A DNA stretch of 22,224 bases from Rhodospirillales bacterium (GTDB taxonomy: Bacteria; Pseudomonadota; Alphaproteobacteria; Rhodospirillales_A; JACZKS01). The stretch spans positions 1 through 22,224 of the forward strand of contig JABGRG010000064.1 in the NCBI GenBank assembly GCA_018648445.1. The letters run 5' to 3'. Below, one piece after another: positions 7,363-16,127 of the stretch (its first letter is position 1; each line of letters begins with the position of its first letter). The position numbers and the translations under genes were made by a program. Under the pieces are notes generated by a model that saw only the letters and a list, made by a program, of their open reading frames with translations, did not search any database and was not told the DNA's origin.

Positions 7363-8231
7363 TCTTCGCCGTCATCCGGCGCGTTGTGCTGGCGATGGGG
7401 GTGGGCCGTGAAGGTGCCCAGCACCTTCACTTCGTGGGTGAAGAAACCCAGTTCCTCCAGCGCCAGACGAACGCCGCGGTCGTCGGGATGACCGTCGACT
7501 TCGGCATAGAACTGGGCGGCGACGAATTGTTTGCCGTCGATGTAGCTTTCCAGCTTGGTCATGTTGACACCGTTGGTGGCGAAGCCGCCCAGCGCCTTGA
7601 AAAGCGCCGCCGGGACGTTGCGCACACGAAACACGAAACTGGTGATGCACGGCCCCGCCATGCGGTGCGGCACGATGGCTTCGGTGGACATGATCAGAAA
7701 CCGCGTCGTGTTGTGCTCGGCATCTTCGATACTTGCCCTCAACGATTTCAGGCCAAGGATTTCACCCGCCAGTTCCGATGCGATGACCGCCTGGGTCTTG
7801 TCGCCCCCTGCTGCAATGCGTTTGGCCGCTCCCGCCGTGTCACGGCGCACCACCGGCGTGAGGCCCAGTTCCGCAATAATGTTGCGGCACTGATTGAGGG
7901 CGTGAATATGGCTGTGCACGTGGGTAAGGTCCGAGATCTTCGCGCCCTTGACCGCCAACAGGTGGTGATCGACCCGCTGGAAATGTTCGCCGATGATGTG
8001 CAGGCCGGAATTGGGCAATAACTGGTGAATATCGGCGACCCGCCCGGCGATGGAGTTTTCAATGGGTATCATGCCCAACGCCGCCTCGCCGCTACGCACC
8101 GCCTCAAAAGCGTCCTCAAACGACCGGCACGGCAGGGTGGTCATTTCGGGTCGGCTGGTGCGGCAGGCGAGATCGGAATAAGCTCCGGGCTCCCCCTGGA
8201 AAGCGATGGTCTTTTGCGGGACGGTGGTCAT
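7359..8231 (-). CDS. pheA: Prephenate dehydratase
   Basis: The enzyme converts prephenate to phenylpyruvate in phenylalanine synthesis. The 290-residue product is the monofunctional form without chorismate mutase. The catalytic domain opens with IAFQGEPGAYSD (9-20), contains GMIPIENSIAGRV (53-65) and ends with the catalytic TRF motif (Thr176-Arg177-Phe178). An ACT domain follows (about 195-275), with the N-terminal VRNVPAALFKALGGFATNGVN block and KLESY...FYAEVDGH, so feedback control by phenylalanine is expected. The ATG lies 26 nt after the kdsB stop. kdsB-pheA divergent from a cycM-type cytochrome gene is, as I recall, a recurrent alphaproteobacterial arrangement. It converges on the SDR gene, the two ends overlapping by 4 nt. 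Confidence 0.96.
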   Translation of the reverse strand: MTTVPQKTIAFQGEPGAYSDLACRTSRPEMTTLPCRSFEDAFEAVRSGEAALGMIPIENSIAGRVADIHQLLPNSGLHIIGEHFQRVDHHLLAVKGAKISDLTHVHSHIHALNQCRNIIAELGLTPVVRRDTAGAAKRIAAGGDKTQAVIASELAGEILGLKSLRASIEDAEHNTTRFLIMSTEAIVPHRMAGPCITSFVFRVRNVPAALFKALGGFATNGVNMTKLESYIDGKQFVAAQFYAEVDGHPDDRGVRLALEELGFFTHEVKVLGTFTAHPHRQHNAPDDGED

Positions 8232-8257
8232 TGGATCGAGTTGCCTTTGTATTAAAT

Positions 8258-9001
8258 TTACGCGCTGAGCATTCCGCGGGCGCGTTCCAAGTCGGCGGGA
8301 GTATCGACACCCAGCGGGACCGTGTCAACGAGTGCCACGTCGATACGCATGCCGTTTTCCAGCGCGCGCAACTGTTCCAGCTTTTCGCGGGCTTCGAGAA
8401 CGCCCCGCGGCAAAGCCACGAATTTCTCAAGCGCGGCGCGGCGAAAAGCGTAAAGGCCGATGTGATGATACAGCGGCCCGTCACCGGCGGGCGCGGTGGC
8501 GCGGGTGAAATAATGCGCGCGCCCCACTGTCTGACCGGCAGCCAGCCCAATCACCGCCTTGACAACGTTTGGATTGGCCCGTTCGGCGGGTTCGGTGATG
8601 GTCGCCGCCAGGGTCGCGATATCCACCGATCCGTCCGCCAACGGCACCAGTGACGCCCGCACCACCTCGGCCTCGACGGTCGGCAGGTCGCCCTGAATGT
8701 TGACGATGGCGTCATGTTTTCGCTCGGGATCGGCCAGATTGAGGGCTTCAAACACGCGGTCCGACCCGGACGCATGGTCGGGACGGGTTAGAACGGCGCG
8801 CCCCCCTGCCGCTTCAATGGCCGCCGCAATCTCTGGTTCGGCGCAGGCCACGACCACGGGGCCGACATCGGCCTCCATGCCGCGTCGCCACACGTGAACG
8901 ATCATGGGTTCGCCGTGAATGTCCGCCAGCGGCTTGCCCGGCAGGCGAACCGATTGCATGCGCGCGGGGATGATGACGATTGGGTTTTTCGGCGAACTCA
9001 T
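8258..9001 (-). CDS. kdsB: 3-deoxy-manno-octulosonate cytidylyltransferase (CMP-KDO synthetase)
   Basis: KdsB activates KDO with CTP to give CMP-KDO for the inner core of lipopolysaccharide. From ATG 9001 the product has 247 residues, the usual size. The nucleotide-binding start [16 protein letters not shown] (10-25), VVACAEPEI, the [10 protein letters not shown] motif and [15 protein letters not shown] are all characteristic. An ATG at 9007 (MFMSS) is also in frame. The ATG at 9001 has AAAGAAAG at a workable distance, whereas that purine stretch is too close to 9007, so 9001 is preferred. It is followed by pheA in a likely two-gene unit and divergent from the cytochrome c gene. It implies a Gram-negative cell with KDO-containing LPS. 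Confidence 0.96.
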   Translation of the reverse strand: MSSPKNPIVIIPARMQSVRLPGKPLADIHGEPMIVHVWRRGMEADVGPVVVACAEPEIAAAIEAAGGRAVLTRPDHASGSDRVFEALNLADPERKHDAIVNIQGDLPTVEAEVVRASLVPLADGSVDIATLAATITEPAERANPNVVKAVIGLAAGQTVGRAHYFTRATAPAGDGPLYHHIGLYAFRRAALEKFVALPRGVLEAREKLEQLRALENGMRIDVALVDTVPLGVDTPADLERARGMLSA

Positions 9002-9059
9002 GAACATGACTTTCTTTTATTGGGCCGGTGTAGGTACCATATACCCGCGCAGACAGTTC

Positions 9060-9107
9060 CGTAAAACGTCATTTACGAAGCGAAGTTAATTCCCGTGCAC
9101 CGGGAAT
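9060..9107. promoter_or_regulatory. Two inverted repeats in the kdsB-cycM divergent spacer
   Basis: CGTAAA (9060-9065) and TTTACG (9072-9077) form a 6-bp inverted repeat with a 6-nt centre. ATTCCCG (9089-9095) and CGGGAAT (9101-9107) form a perfect 7-bp inverted repeat around TGCAC. The second ends 18 nt before the cycM ATG, so it could be an operator or a leader hairpin close to the ribosome binding site. No regulator is identified. Confidence 0.4.
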
Positions 9108-9125
9108 ACGGGGTAAAAGGTAAGC

Positions 9126-9668
9126 ATGATGAAATTCAGTTTTATGCAAAAACTTGGCGGCGCTGTGTTGGTGGCCGTATGGGTGGTCTGGGGAAGCCAT
9201 ATGATCGGCGAATTGCTGATACCCGAGCCTGAAATGGCGAAGTCATCTTCGGTGGTGGCCAAGGCGTCGGCGTCAGCCAAGCGGAGTTCGGCGAAAGCCG
9301 CGCCCGCGCCCATCGAGGAAATCGGGCCGCTTTTGGCTGCGGCATCACCTGAGGCCGGGCAAAAGACTTTCAAAAAATGCAAGGTCTGCCACACCATTGA
9401 CAAAGATGGGGCCAATAAGGTGGGGCCGAACCTTTGGAACGTGGTTGGCGCACACAGGGCCAAACGCGACGGCTTCAAATATTCCGACGCCCTGGCCGGG
9501 CTCGGTGGAAACTGGGGGTACGAGGAGTTGAACGCCTTCCTGAGCAAGCCCAAGGCCTATGCGCCAGGCACCAAGATGGCTTTCGCGGGCATCAAAAAAG
9601 CGTCCGACAGGGCTGCCGTGATCGCCTATTTGCGGGGGTTAAGCGACGCCCCGGCGGCACTGCCATGA
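9126..9668 (+). CDS. cycM: Membrane-anchored class I cytochrome c (CycM/c552 type)
   Basis: The 180-residue protein has one N-terminal hydrophobic segment (about 10-31, GGAVLVAVWVVWGSHMIGEL) that should act as an uncleaved anchor. An Ala/Ser/Lys-rich periplasmic linker (about 35-62) and a single heme domain follow. Heme attaches at CKVCH (85-89), with His89 as proximal ligand, and Met151 in GTKMAFAG is the likely distal ligand. The GPNLWNVVGA block is typical of mitochondrial-type class I cytochromes. CycM-type proteins pass electrons from the bc1 complex to an aa3-type oxidase in several alphaproteobacteria. The stop overlaps the hisN start (ATGA), and it opens the plus-strand gene run that ends at 17063. 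Confidence 0.93.
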   Translation: MMKFSFMQKLGGAVLVAVWVVWGSHMIGELLIPEPEMAKSSSVVAKASASAKRSSAKAAPAPIEEIGPLLAAASPEAGQKTFKKCKVCHTIDKDGANKVGPNLWNVVGAHRAKRDGFKYSDALAGLGGNWGYEELNAFLSKPKAYAPGTKMAFAGIKKASDRAAVIAYLRGLSDAPAALP

Positions 9669-10438
9669 CCATCGAAGCGACCCTGGTTGATCTGGCTTGC
9701 CGACTGGCCGACACGGCCGGTCGCATCGCCATGAGCCATTTCGGCACGGCCCTTGACGCCGAAAAGAAAGCCGACGCCTCGCCGGTGACCATCGCGGATC
9801 GTCAGGCCGAAGCCGCCATGCGCGAAATGATCGAGGCCGAAGTTCCCGATCACGGGATTTTTGGCGAGGAATACGGACAGGTGCGCACCGACGCCCAATA
9901 CGTGTGGGTTCTGGACCCCATCGACGGAACCAAATCGTTTGTTATCGGCAAGCCGCTGTTCGGCACCCTGATCGCATTGTTGCGGGACGGCAAACCGGTT
10001 ATCGGCATCATTGATTGTTCGGCCCTGAATGAACGCTGGCTGGGTGTTGACGGCCGCCCGAGCACGCACAATGGCAACACAATCGCAACGCGGACCTGCG
10101 AAAATCTGGAAGATGCCTGGATGGCCTCAACCTCGCCCGGAATGTTCACGGGCGGAACCGAGGCCGCTTTCGCCAAGCTAAAGGCCGCCACCCGGCAAAC
10201 CGTATGGGGCGGCGATTGTCATTCCTACGGACTGCTGGCCTCGGGAAATCTTGATTTGGTGGCCGAAGCCGGCATGAACCCTTACGATTATCTGGCGCTG
10301 GTACCGGTCATTGAGGGCGCGGATGGCATGATTACGGACTGGAACGGGGCAGCCCTTGGATTGTCGTCCGACGGCACGGTTCTGGCGGCTGGTGACGCCG
10401 CCATGCACAAGGCTGCGGTAAAATTGTTGACGGGTTAG
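9665..10438 (+). CDS. hisN: Histidinol-phosphatase, inositol monophosphatase family (HisN)
   Basis: This is a Mg-dependent phosphatase of the IMPase fold. The 257-residue product has the metal-site acidic pair GEEYG (67-71), DPIDGTKSF (84-92) and the C-terminal MNPYDYLALVPVIEGADG (204-221). The PYDxLALVPVIEGA form is typical of the HisN branch, which dephosphorylates histidinol phosphate in histidine synthesis, rather than of SuhB or CysQ. The ATG at 9665 overlaps the cytochrome stop by 4 nt, indicating translational coupling, and no separate ribosome binding site is evident. The frame is open further upstream inside cycM, but that part is a shadow. Broader specificity within the IMPase family cannot be excluded. 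Confidence 0.9.
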   Translation: MTIEATLVDLACRLADTAGRIAMSHFGTALDAEKKADASPVTIADRQAEAAMREMIEAEVPDHGIFGEEYGQVRTDAQYVWVLDPIDGTKSFVIGKPLFGTLIALLRDGKPVIGIIDCSALNERWLGVDGRPSTHNGNTIATRTCENLEDAWMASTSPGMFTGGTEAAFAKLKAATRQTVWGGDCHSYGLLASGNLDLVAEAGMNPYDYLALVPVIEGADGMITDWNGAALGLSSDGTVLAAGDAAMHKAAVKLLTG

Positions 10439-10450
10439 GGAATGCTGCTC

Positions 10451-12277
10451 ATGCGCCGGTATGTTTTTTTCGCCGCAATACTTCTTTTATGGAACATCGA
10501 ACCGACCCAAGCCGCCAAGGGCCACGCCCTGGCCATGCACGGCGCGCCCAAATACGGCCCCGATTTCAAACATTTCGATTACGTCAATCCTGACGCGCCC
10601 AAGGGCGGAGCCGTGCGCATGGCGAGCACTGGCGGGTTCGACAGTTTCAATGGCTTCATCATCAAGGGCGAACCGGCTATCGGACTGGGCCTGAATTACG
10701 ACACCCTTACCGAAGGGTCCTCCGACGAGCCGTTCACCCACTATGGTCTTTTGGCCGAAACCATCGAAACGCCCGAGGATCGTTCCTGGGTGCAGTTTAC
10801 CCTGCGCAAAGAAGCCCGCTGGCATGACGGCATGCCCGTTTCTGCAGACGACGTGTTGTTTTCGTTCAATTCGCTTCGCGAGAAAGGCCAGCCGTTCTAC
10901 CGGTTTTATTACGGCAGCGTCGAGCGGGCCGAAAAGATCGATGAGCGGACCATCAAGTTCGTCTTCAAACCCGGCGACAACCGGGAACTTCCGCTAATTC
11001 TGGGTCAATTGATCGTTTTCCCCAAGCACTACTGGGAAGGACGCGACTTCGAGAAAACGACCCTGGAGCCGCCGCTGGGTAGCGGGCCCTACCGTATCAA
11101 GTCGTTTGAGGCCGGACGCCGGATCGTTTACGAGCGCGTGACCGATTACTGGGGCAAAGACTTGCCCGTGAACGTCGGGCGTCATAATTTCGATGAGATT
11201 TCCTACGACTACTATCGCGACCGCACGGTTCAGCTGGAAGCCTTCAAGGCCGGTGCATTTGATTACAGGATAGAAAATTCATCGAAAAACTGGGCCACGG
11301 CTTATGACGTTCCGGCCGTGCGCAAGGGATTGCTGGTCAAGGATACCTTCAAGCACAAGCGTTCGTCCGGCATACAGGGTTTCGTTTTCAACACGCGGCG
11401 CGACATCTTCAAGGACAAGCGGGTCCGCGCCGCCCTGACCTATGCGTTTGACTTCGAATGGTCCAACAAGAACCTTTTCTACAGCCAGTACCAGCGCACC
11501 CGCAGCTATTTCGACAATTCCGAACTGGCGGCGACGGGACTTCCGGGCGCGGATGAACTGGCAATCCTGGAACCCTTCCGCGGCAAAATTCCCGATCAGG
11601 TTTTCACAGAAGAATATCTGCCGCCCAAAACCGACGGGACGGGACGCATCCGGTCCAACCTGCGGGCCGCCGACAAGCTGCTCAAGGACGCCGGATGGAT
11701 CATCAAGGACCGCAAGCGCGTTCACGCCGAAACCGGAACGCCGCTTGATTTCACCATTACTCTGGTCAGTCCCGAGTTTGAGCGCATTTCACTACCCTTC
11801 GCCAAGAACCTGAAACGGCTGGGGGTGGAGGCGCGCGTGCGCACCGTCGATACCGCCCAGTACCTGCGGCTTTTGGAAAGCTTCGACTACGACATGATCA
11901 CCTTTATCTGGGGTCAGTCATTGTCACCGGGCAACGAGCAACGGAACTTCTGGGGTTCGGCCGCCGCCGCGCAGAAGGGCAGCCGCAATTTCATCGGCAT
12001 CAACGATCCGGTGGTCGACGAATTGATCGAAAAATTGATCGCCGCGGCGGACCGTGAAAGCCTTGTTGCGCACACCCGGACCTTGGATCGGGTGCTGCAA
12101 TGGGGCCACTACCTTGTGCCGCAATTCCATCTGGGCGCGGACCGCATCGCCTATTGGGACATCTTCGGACGCCCCAAAGTTACCCCGCAGGACGGCGCGC
12201 AGTTCACCGCGTGGTGGATCGTTCCCGATAAGGCGCAAGCCACCCAGGCAGGTAAGAAGGCCTTAAAGCCGGAGTAA
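10451..12277 (+). CDS. yejA: Peptide ABC transporter substrate-binding protein YejA
   Basis: This is the periplasmic binding component (SBP family 5) of a Yej-type peptide importer. The product has about 608 residues. From ATG 10451 it starts MRRYVFFAAILLLWNIEP, a clean Sec signal with likely cleavage near Thr-Gln-Ala21. An ATG at 10442 lies in frame, but AGGGAA (10437-10442) overlaps it and is well placed for 10451. The family-specific segment PDFKHFDYVNPDAPKGGAVR follows the signal, then the SBP5 core with WVQFTLRKEARWHDG and the lobes to the C-terminus. Yej systems are known to import short peptides, including microcin C and antimicrobial peptides in enterobacteria. It is followed directly by yejB, yejE and yejF. 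Confidence 0.94.
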   Translation: MRRYVFFAAILLLWNIEPTQAAKGHALAMHGAPKYGPDFKHFDYVNPDAPKGGAVRMASTGGFDSFNGFIIKGEPAIGLGLNYDTLTEGSSDEPFTHYGLLAETIETPEDRSWVQFTLRKEARWHDGMPVSADDVLFSFNSLREKGQPFYRFYYGSVERAEKIDERTIKFVFKPGDNRELPLILGQLIVFPKHYWEGRDFEKTTLEPPLGSGPYRIKSFEAGRRIVYERVTDYWGKDLPVNVGRHNFDEISYDYYRDRTVQLEAFKAGAFDYRIENSSKNWATAYDVPAVRKGLLVKDTFKHKRSSGIQGFVFNTRRDIFKDKRVRAALTYAFDFEWSNKNLFYSQYQRTRSYFDNSELAATGLPGADELAILEPFRGKIPDQVFTEEYLPPKTDGTGRIRSNLRAADKLLKDAGWIIKDRKRVHAETGTPLDFTITLVSPEFERISLPFAKNLKRLGVEARVRTVDTAQYLRLLESFDYDMITFIWGQSLSPGNEQRNFWGSAAAAQKGSRNFIGINDPVVDELIEKLIAAADRESLVAHTRTLDRVLQWGHYLVPQFHLGADRIAYWDIFGRPKVTPQDGAQFTAWWIVPDKAQATQAGKKALKPE

Positions 12278-12287
12278 GCGCTAACCG

Positions 12288-13382
12288 ATGCTCGCCTATA
12301 TCATCCGCCGCCTATTTCTGATTATCCCGACGCTGTTCGGGATCATGGTGATCAACTTTATCATCGTGCAGGCCGCTCCCGGCGGCCCGGTCGAGCAGAT
12401 GATTGCGCAGATACAAGGCATCGCGGTCGAAGCCACGGCCCGGGTCAGCGGGTCGGGTGGCGGCGAGGTAGCCGCCCGCCCGACAGGGGGCGGCGATAGC
12501 AAATACCGCGGCGCGCGCGGGCTGGACCCCGAAATCATCGCCGAAATCGAACGGCAATTCGGGTTCGACAAGCCCCTTCACGAACGTTTCGTCATGATGA
12601 TCGGCAACTACGCCCGCTTTGATTTCGGCGAGAGCTTTTTTCGCGACCGCAAGGTGGTCGATCTGGTTCTTGAAAAGATGCCGGTGTCCATCTCGCTGGG
12701 GCTGTGGACGACCCTACTGATCTATCTGATTTCCATCCCGCTGGGCATCGCCAAGGCGGTGCGCGACGGCAGCCGCTTCGATGTGTGGACCAGCGGCGCG
12801 GTGGTCGTGGGCAACGCCGTTCCCTCGTTCCTGTTCGCCATTTTGCTGATCGTGGTGTTCGCGGGCGGGCGCTATTTCGACTGGTTCCCCCTGCGCGGCC
12901 TGACGTCGGACAATTTTGCCGATCTCGGCGCATTGGCCAAAATCGGCGATTATTTCTGGCATATCGCCTTGCCCGTCCTCTCGCTGGTCATTGGCGGTTT
13001 CGCCGGGCTGACCATGCTGACGAAAAATTCGTTCATGGAAGAAATCAACAAGCAGTACGTGACCACGGCGCGCTCAAAGGGCCTGACCGAGCACCGCGTT
13101 CTCTACGGCCACGTTTTCCGCAACGCCATGCTGATCGTGGTGGCCGGGTTCCCCAGCGCCTTCGTCGGCATTCTTTTTACCGGCGCACTGCTGACGGAAA
13201 TCATTTTTTCGCTGGATGGGCTGGGCCTATTGGGGTTCGAGGCGGCCATCAACCGCGACTATCCGGTCATGTTCGCCACCCTTTATTTCTTTACGTTGCT
13301 GGGGCTGATTTTGAACCTGATCGGCGACGTTATGTATCACGTCATCGATCCGCGCATCGATTTCGAGGCCAGAGATGCATAG
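12288..13382 (+). CDS. yejB: Peptide ABC transporter permease YejB
   Basis: This is an inner-membrane permease of the Yej peptide importer, 364 residues. It begins with a membrane helix ([34 protein letters not shown]). A periplasmic segment with a Gly-rich low-complexity part (about 50-76) follows, then the BPD_transp_1 domain with five further helices. The cytoplasmic EAA loop that docks on the ATPase is at about 257-281 ([10 protein letters not shown]...HVFRNAM). The start lies 10 nt after yejA, and the end overlaps yejE by 8 nt. Length and the insertion after the first helix agree with YejB rather than DppB/OppB. Confidence 0.95.
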   Translation: MLAYIIRRLFLIIPTLFGIMVINFIIVQAAPGGPVEQMIAQIQGIAVEATARVSGSGGGEVAARPTGGGDSKYRGARGLDPEIIAEIERQFGFDKPLHERFVMMIGNYARFDFGESFFRDRKVVDLVLEKMPVSISLGLWTTLLIYLISIPLGIAKAVRDGSRFDVWTSGAVVVGNAVPSFLFAILLIVVFAGGRYFDWFPLRGLTSDNFADLGALAKIGDYFWHIALPVLSLVIGGFAGLTMLTKNSFMEEINKQYVTTARSKGLTEHRVLYGHVFRNAMLIVVAGFPSAFVGILFTGALLTEIIFSLDGLGLLGFEAAINRDYPVMFATLYFFTLLGLILNLIGDVMYHVIDPRIDFEARDA

Positions 13383-14487
13383 AGAGATGCGTAGGTTTTT
13401 GGGCATTCGCATATCGCCCGTCACGCAGCGCAGGCTGGCCAATTTCCGCGCCAACGCGCGCGGTTTCTGGTCGCTGTGGATCTTCCTGTTTCTGTTTTTT
13501 GCCAGCCTTTTCGCCGAGGGCGTGGCCAACGACAAGCCGTTGCTGGTCGGGTTTGAGGGCGACGTCTTTGTTCCCTTCCTGATCGCCTACCCCGAGACCG
13601 ATTTCGGCGGGTTCCTGGAAACCGAAACCGAATACCGCGATCCCGAAGTCATCGAAATGATCGAGGAGGCCGGGTGGATCGTGTGGCCGCTCATTCCATA
13701 TAGTTTCGATAGCGTAACGTTTGATTCCAACGAACCCGCGCCTGCTGCGCCCTCAGCCAAACACTGGCTGGGAACCGACGATCAGGGCCGCGACGTGGTG
13801 GCGCGCACCATTTACGGCTTTCGCATTTCGGTGCTGTTCGGGCTGGTTCTGACCATCCTGAGTTCCATCATCGGCGTCGCCGCCGGGGCGGTTCAGGGCT
13901 ATTTCGGCGGCCTGATCGACCTATTCTTCCAGCGATTTATCGAAATGTGGGCGGGCCTGCCGGTTCTTTATTTGCTGATCATTCTGGCCAGCGTGGTCGA
14001 ACCCAATTTCTGGTGGCTGCTGGGCCTAATGCTTCTTTTCAGCTGGATGGCGCTGATTGGCGTGGTGCGCGCCGAATTTTTGCGCGCGCGCAATCTGGAT
14101 TACGTGCGCGCCGCCCGCGCCCTGGGCGTTTCCAACCCCGTAATCATGTTCAAGCACATCCTGCCCAACGCCATGGTGGCGACGCTCACGTTCCTTCCCT
14201 TTATCCTGTCGGGTGCCATCACGACGCTGACGGCGCTGGATTTCCTGGGCTTCGGTTTGCCGCCGGGATCGGCCTCGCTGGGCGAGCTCTTGAATCAGGG
14301 CAAAAACAACCTGCAGGCGCCGTGGCTGGGCCTGACCGCATTTTTCGTGCTGGCCATCATGCTCAGCCTGCTTATTTTCATCGGCGAAGGCGTGCGCGAC
14401 GCGCTTGACCCACGCAAAGTGTTCGCCGCCCCGCCCGCCAAAGAAGATGCCGCTGCTGAACTTGCGGCCAAAGAGGCCGCCCGATGA
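13375..14487 (+). CDS. yejE: Peptide ABC transporter permease YejE
   Basis: This is the second permease of the importer, 370 residues. It has an N-terminal helix (about 31-48). A long periplasmic region follows, with acidic [19 protein letters not shown] and the family motif [21 protein letters not shown] (130-150), and then the BPD_transp_1 domain. The EAA loop is at about 243-267 ([10 protein letters not shown]...HILPNAM). The C-terminus ends in an Ala/Lys-rich tail. An ATG at 13387 is an alternative start that would remove the overlap with yejB. The end overlaps yejF by 4 nt (ATGA), so coupled translation is expected. Confidence 0.95.
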   Translation: MHREMRRFLGIRISPVTQRRLANFRANARGFWSLWIFLFLFFASLFAEGVANDKPLLVGFEGDVFVPFLIAYPETDFGGFLETETEYRDPEVIEMIEEAGWIVWPLIPYSFDSVTFDSNEPAPAAPSAKHWLGTDDQGRDVVARTIYGFRISVLFGLVLTILSSIIGVAAGAVQGYFGGLIDLFFQRFIEMWAGLPVLYLLIILASVVEPNFWWLLGLMLLFSWMALIGVVRAEFLRARNLDYVRAARALGVSNPVIMFKHILPNAMVATLTFLPFILSGAITTLTALDFLGFGLPPGSASLGELLNQGKNNLQAPWLGLTAFFVLAIMLSLLIFIGEGVRDALDPRKVFAAPPAKEDAAAELAAKEAAR

Positions 14488-16097
14488 GCCGCCTTCTGGA
14501 AATTCGCGATCTTCATACCTCGTTTGGCGAAACCAAAGCCGTGCGCGACGTTTCGTTCGATATCGACGCGGGCCGCTCTCTGGCGCTGGTCGGCGAAAGC
14601 GGATCGGGAAAATCGGTCAGCGCGCTATCGGTGCTGCAATTGCTGCCCTATCCGCTCGCCCATCATCCGGGGGGCAGCATCAAATTTCGCGGCGAGGAAT
14701 TAATGGGTGCGGGTCACGGGCGCATGCGCGACTTGCGCGGCAACCGAATCGCCATGATCTTTCAGGAGCCGCTAAGCTCGCTGAATCCACTGCACAATAT
14801 TGAACAGCAGATCAACGAGGTGTTGTTCGTCCATAAATCCATGGGGCGGCGCGAGGCCCGCGACCGGGTCGAGGAATTGTTGCATCTGGTCGGTCTGGAA
14901 GAAGCCCTGACACGGCTGGACGCCCTGCCCCATGAATTTTCGGGCGGCCAGCAGCAGCGCGTAATGATCGCCATGGCGCTGGCCAATGAGCCCGACCTTC
15001 TCATTGCCGACGAACCGACAACGGCGCTCGATGTCACCGTCCAGGCGCAAATCCTGAAACTTCTCAAGGACCTGCAGGCCCGCATGGGCATGGCCTTGTT
15101 GCTGATTACCCATGATCTGGGGATCGTGCGCCACATGGCCGAACGGGTCTGCGTCATGAACGACGGAGAAATCGTCGAAACCGGCGCGACCGAGACCGTT
15201 TTCACCCAGCCGGGCCACGAATACACGAAACGCCTGCTGGCCGCCGAACCTTCGGGCGATCCGCCACCCGCGGACGAGAACGCGCCGCGAGTTATGGTGG
15301 CCGAAAACACCAAGGTGTGGTTCCCCATCCGCAAGGGGATCGTGCGCCGCACGGTCGACCATGTGAAGGCCGTCGACGGCATTTCGCTGCAGGTTCGCGC
15401 CGGCCAGACCCTGGGCGTGGTCGGCGAAAGCGGTTCTGGCAAAAGTACGCTGGGCCGGGCCTTGTTGCGGCTGGAAAAAAGCACCGGCGATATCGAGTTT
15501 CACGGCCAGCCCATTCAAGGGCGCAGCTGGAAGTCATTGCAGCCCCTGCGCAATCAGATGCAGATGGTATTCCAGGACCCCTTCGGCAGCCTCAGCCCGC
15601 GCCTTTCGGTGGGTCAGATCGTGGAAGAGGGCCTGCTGGTTCACGGCATCGGCGGGAATTTCGATGAACGCCGGGCGATCATCGGGAGCACCCTTGAGGA
15701 AGTGGGCCTGCAAGCGGACATGCAGGACCGCTACCCTCACGAATTTTCGGGTGGCCAGCGCCAGCGCATCGCCATTGCCCGGGTTCTTGTGCTGCGGCCC
15801 GATTTCATTGTGCTGGACGAACCGACGAGCGCTTTGGACATGTCGGTTCAGGCGCAGATCGTCGATCTGCTGCGCGATCTGCAGAAAAGGCGAAATCTGG
15901 CTTATCTTTTCATCAGCCATGATCTAAAAGTCGTGCGCGCGCTGGCCCACGACGTGATCGTCATGCGCCGGGGCCGGGTGGTTGAAGCCGGCACGGCGGA
16001 TAAGGTTTTCGCCAACCCCAATGAGGCCTATACAAAAGCCCTCATGGCCGCCGCCTTTGACATGCACGCAGATGAAACCGGCGTTGTCGCCACCTGA
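14484..16097 (+). CDS. yejF: Peptide ABC transporter ATP-binding protein YejF (fused double ATPase)
   Basis: This cytoplasmic ATPase carries two full ABC domains in one 537-residue chain, as in YejF and GsiA. Domain 1 has Walker A GESGSGKS (37-44), signature FSGGQQQR (152-159) and Walker B LLIADEP (172-178). Domain 2 has Walker A GESGSGKS (314-321), signature FSGGQRQR (421-428) and Walker B FIVLDEP (441-447). Both have the Q-loop MIFQEP / MVFQDP and the switch His (ITHD / ISHD). The oligopeptide-type C-terminal segments after each domain are present. It completes the importer with yejA, yejB and yejE, so the system should be functional. The ghrA-like gene begins 30 nt downstream. Confidence 0.96.
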   Translation: MSRLLEIRDLHTSFGETKAVRDVSFDIDAGRSLALVGESGSGKSVSALSVLQLLPYPLAHHPGGSIKFRGEELMGAGHGRMRDLRGNRIAMIFQEPLSSLNPLHNIEQQINEVLFVHKSMGRREARDRVEELLHLVGLEEALTRLDALPHEFSGGQQQRVMIAMALANEPDLLIADEPTTALDVTVQAQILKLLKDLQARMGMALLLITHDLGIVRHMAERVCVMNDGEIVETGATETVFTQPGHEYTKRLLAAEPSGDPPPADENAPRVMVAENTKVWFPIRKGIVRRTVDHVKAVDGISLQVRAGQTLGVVGESGSGKSTLGRALLRLEKSTGDIEFHGQPIQGRSWKSLQPLRNQMQMVFQDPFGSLSPRLSVGQIVEEGLLVHGIGGNFDERRAIIGSTLEEVGLQADMQDRYPHEFSGGQRQRIAIARVLVLRPDFIVLDEPTSALDMSVQAQIVDLLRDLQKRRNLAYLFISHDLKVVRALAHDVIVMRRGRVVEAGTADKVFANPNEAYTKALMAAAFDMHADETGVVAT

Positions 16098-16127
16098 AAA
16101 ATAAACCAAACCGGGAGAAAATCGAAG

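Noticed and set aside
6780..8021. A 413-codon plus-strand open frame spanning the SDR gene and pheA
   Set aside because: It overlaps two well-supported genes in other frames and begins inside the SDR gene without a ribosome binding site.
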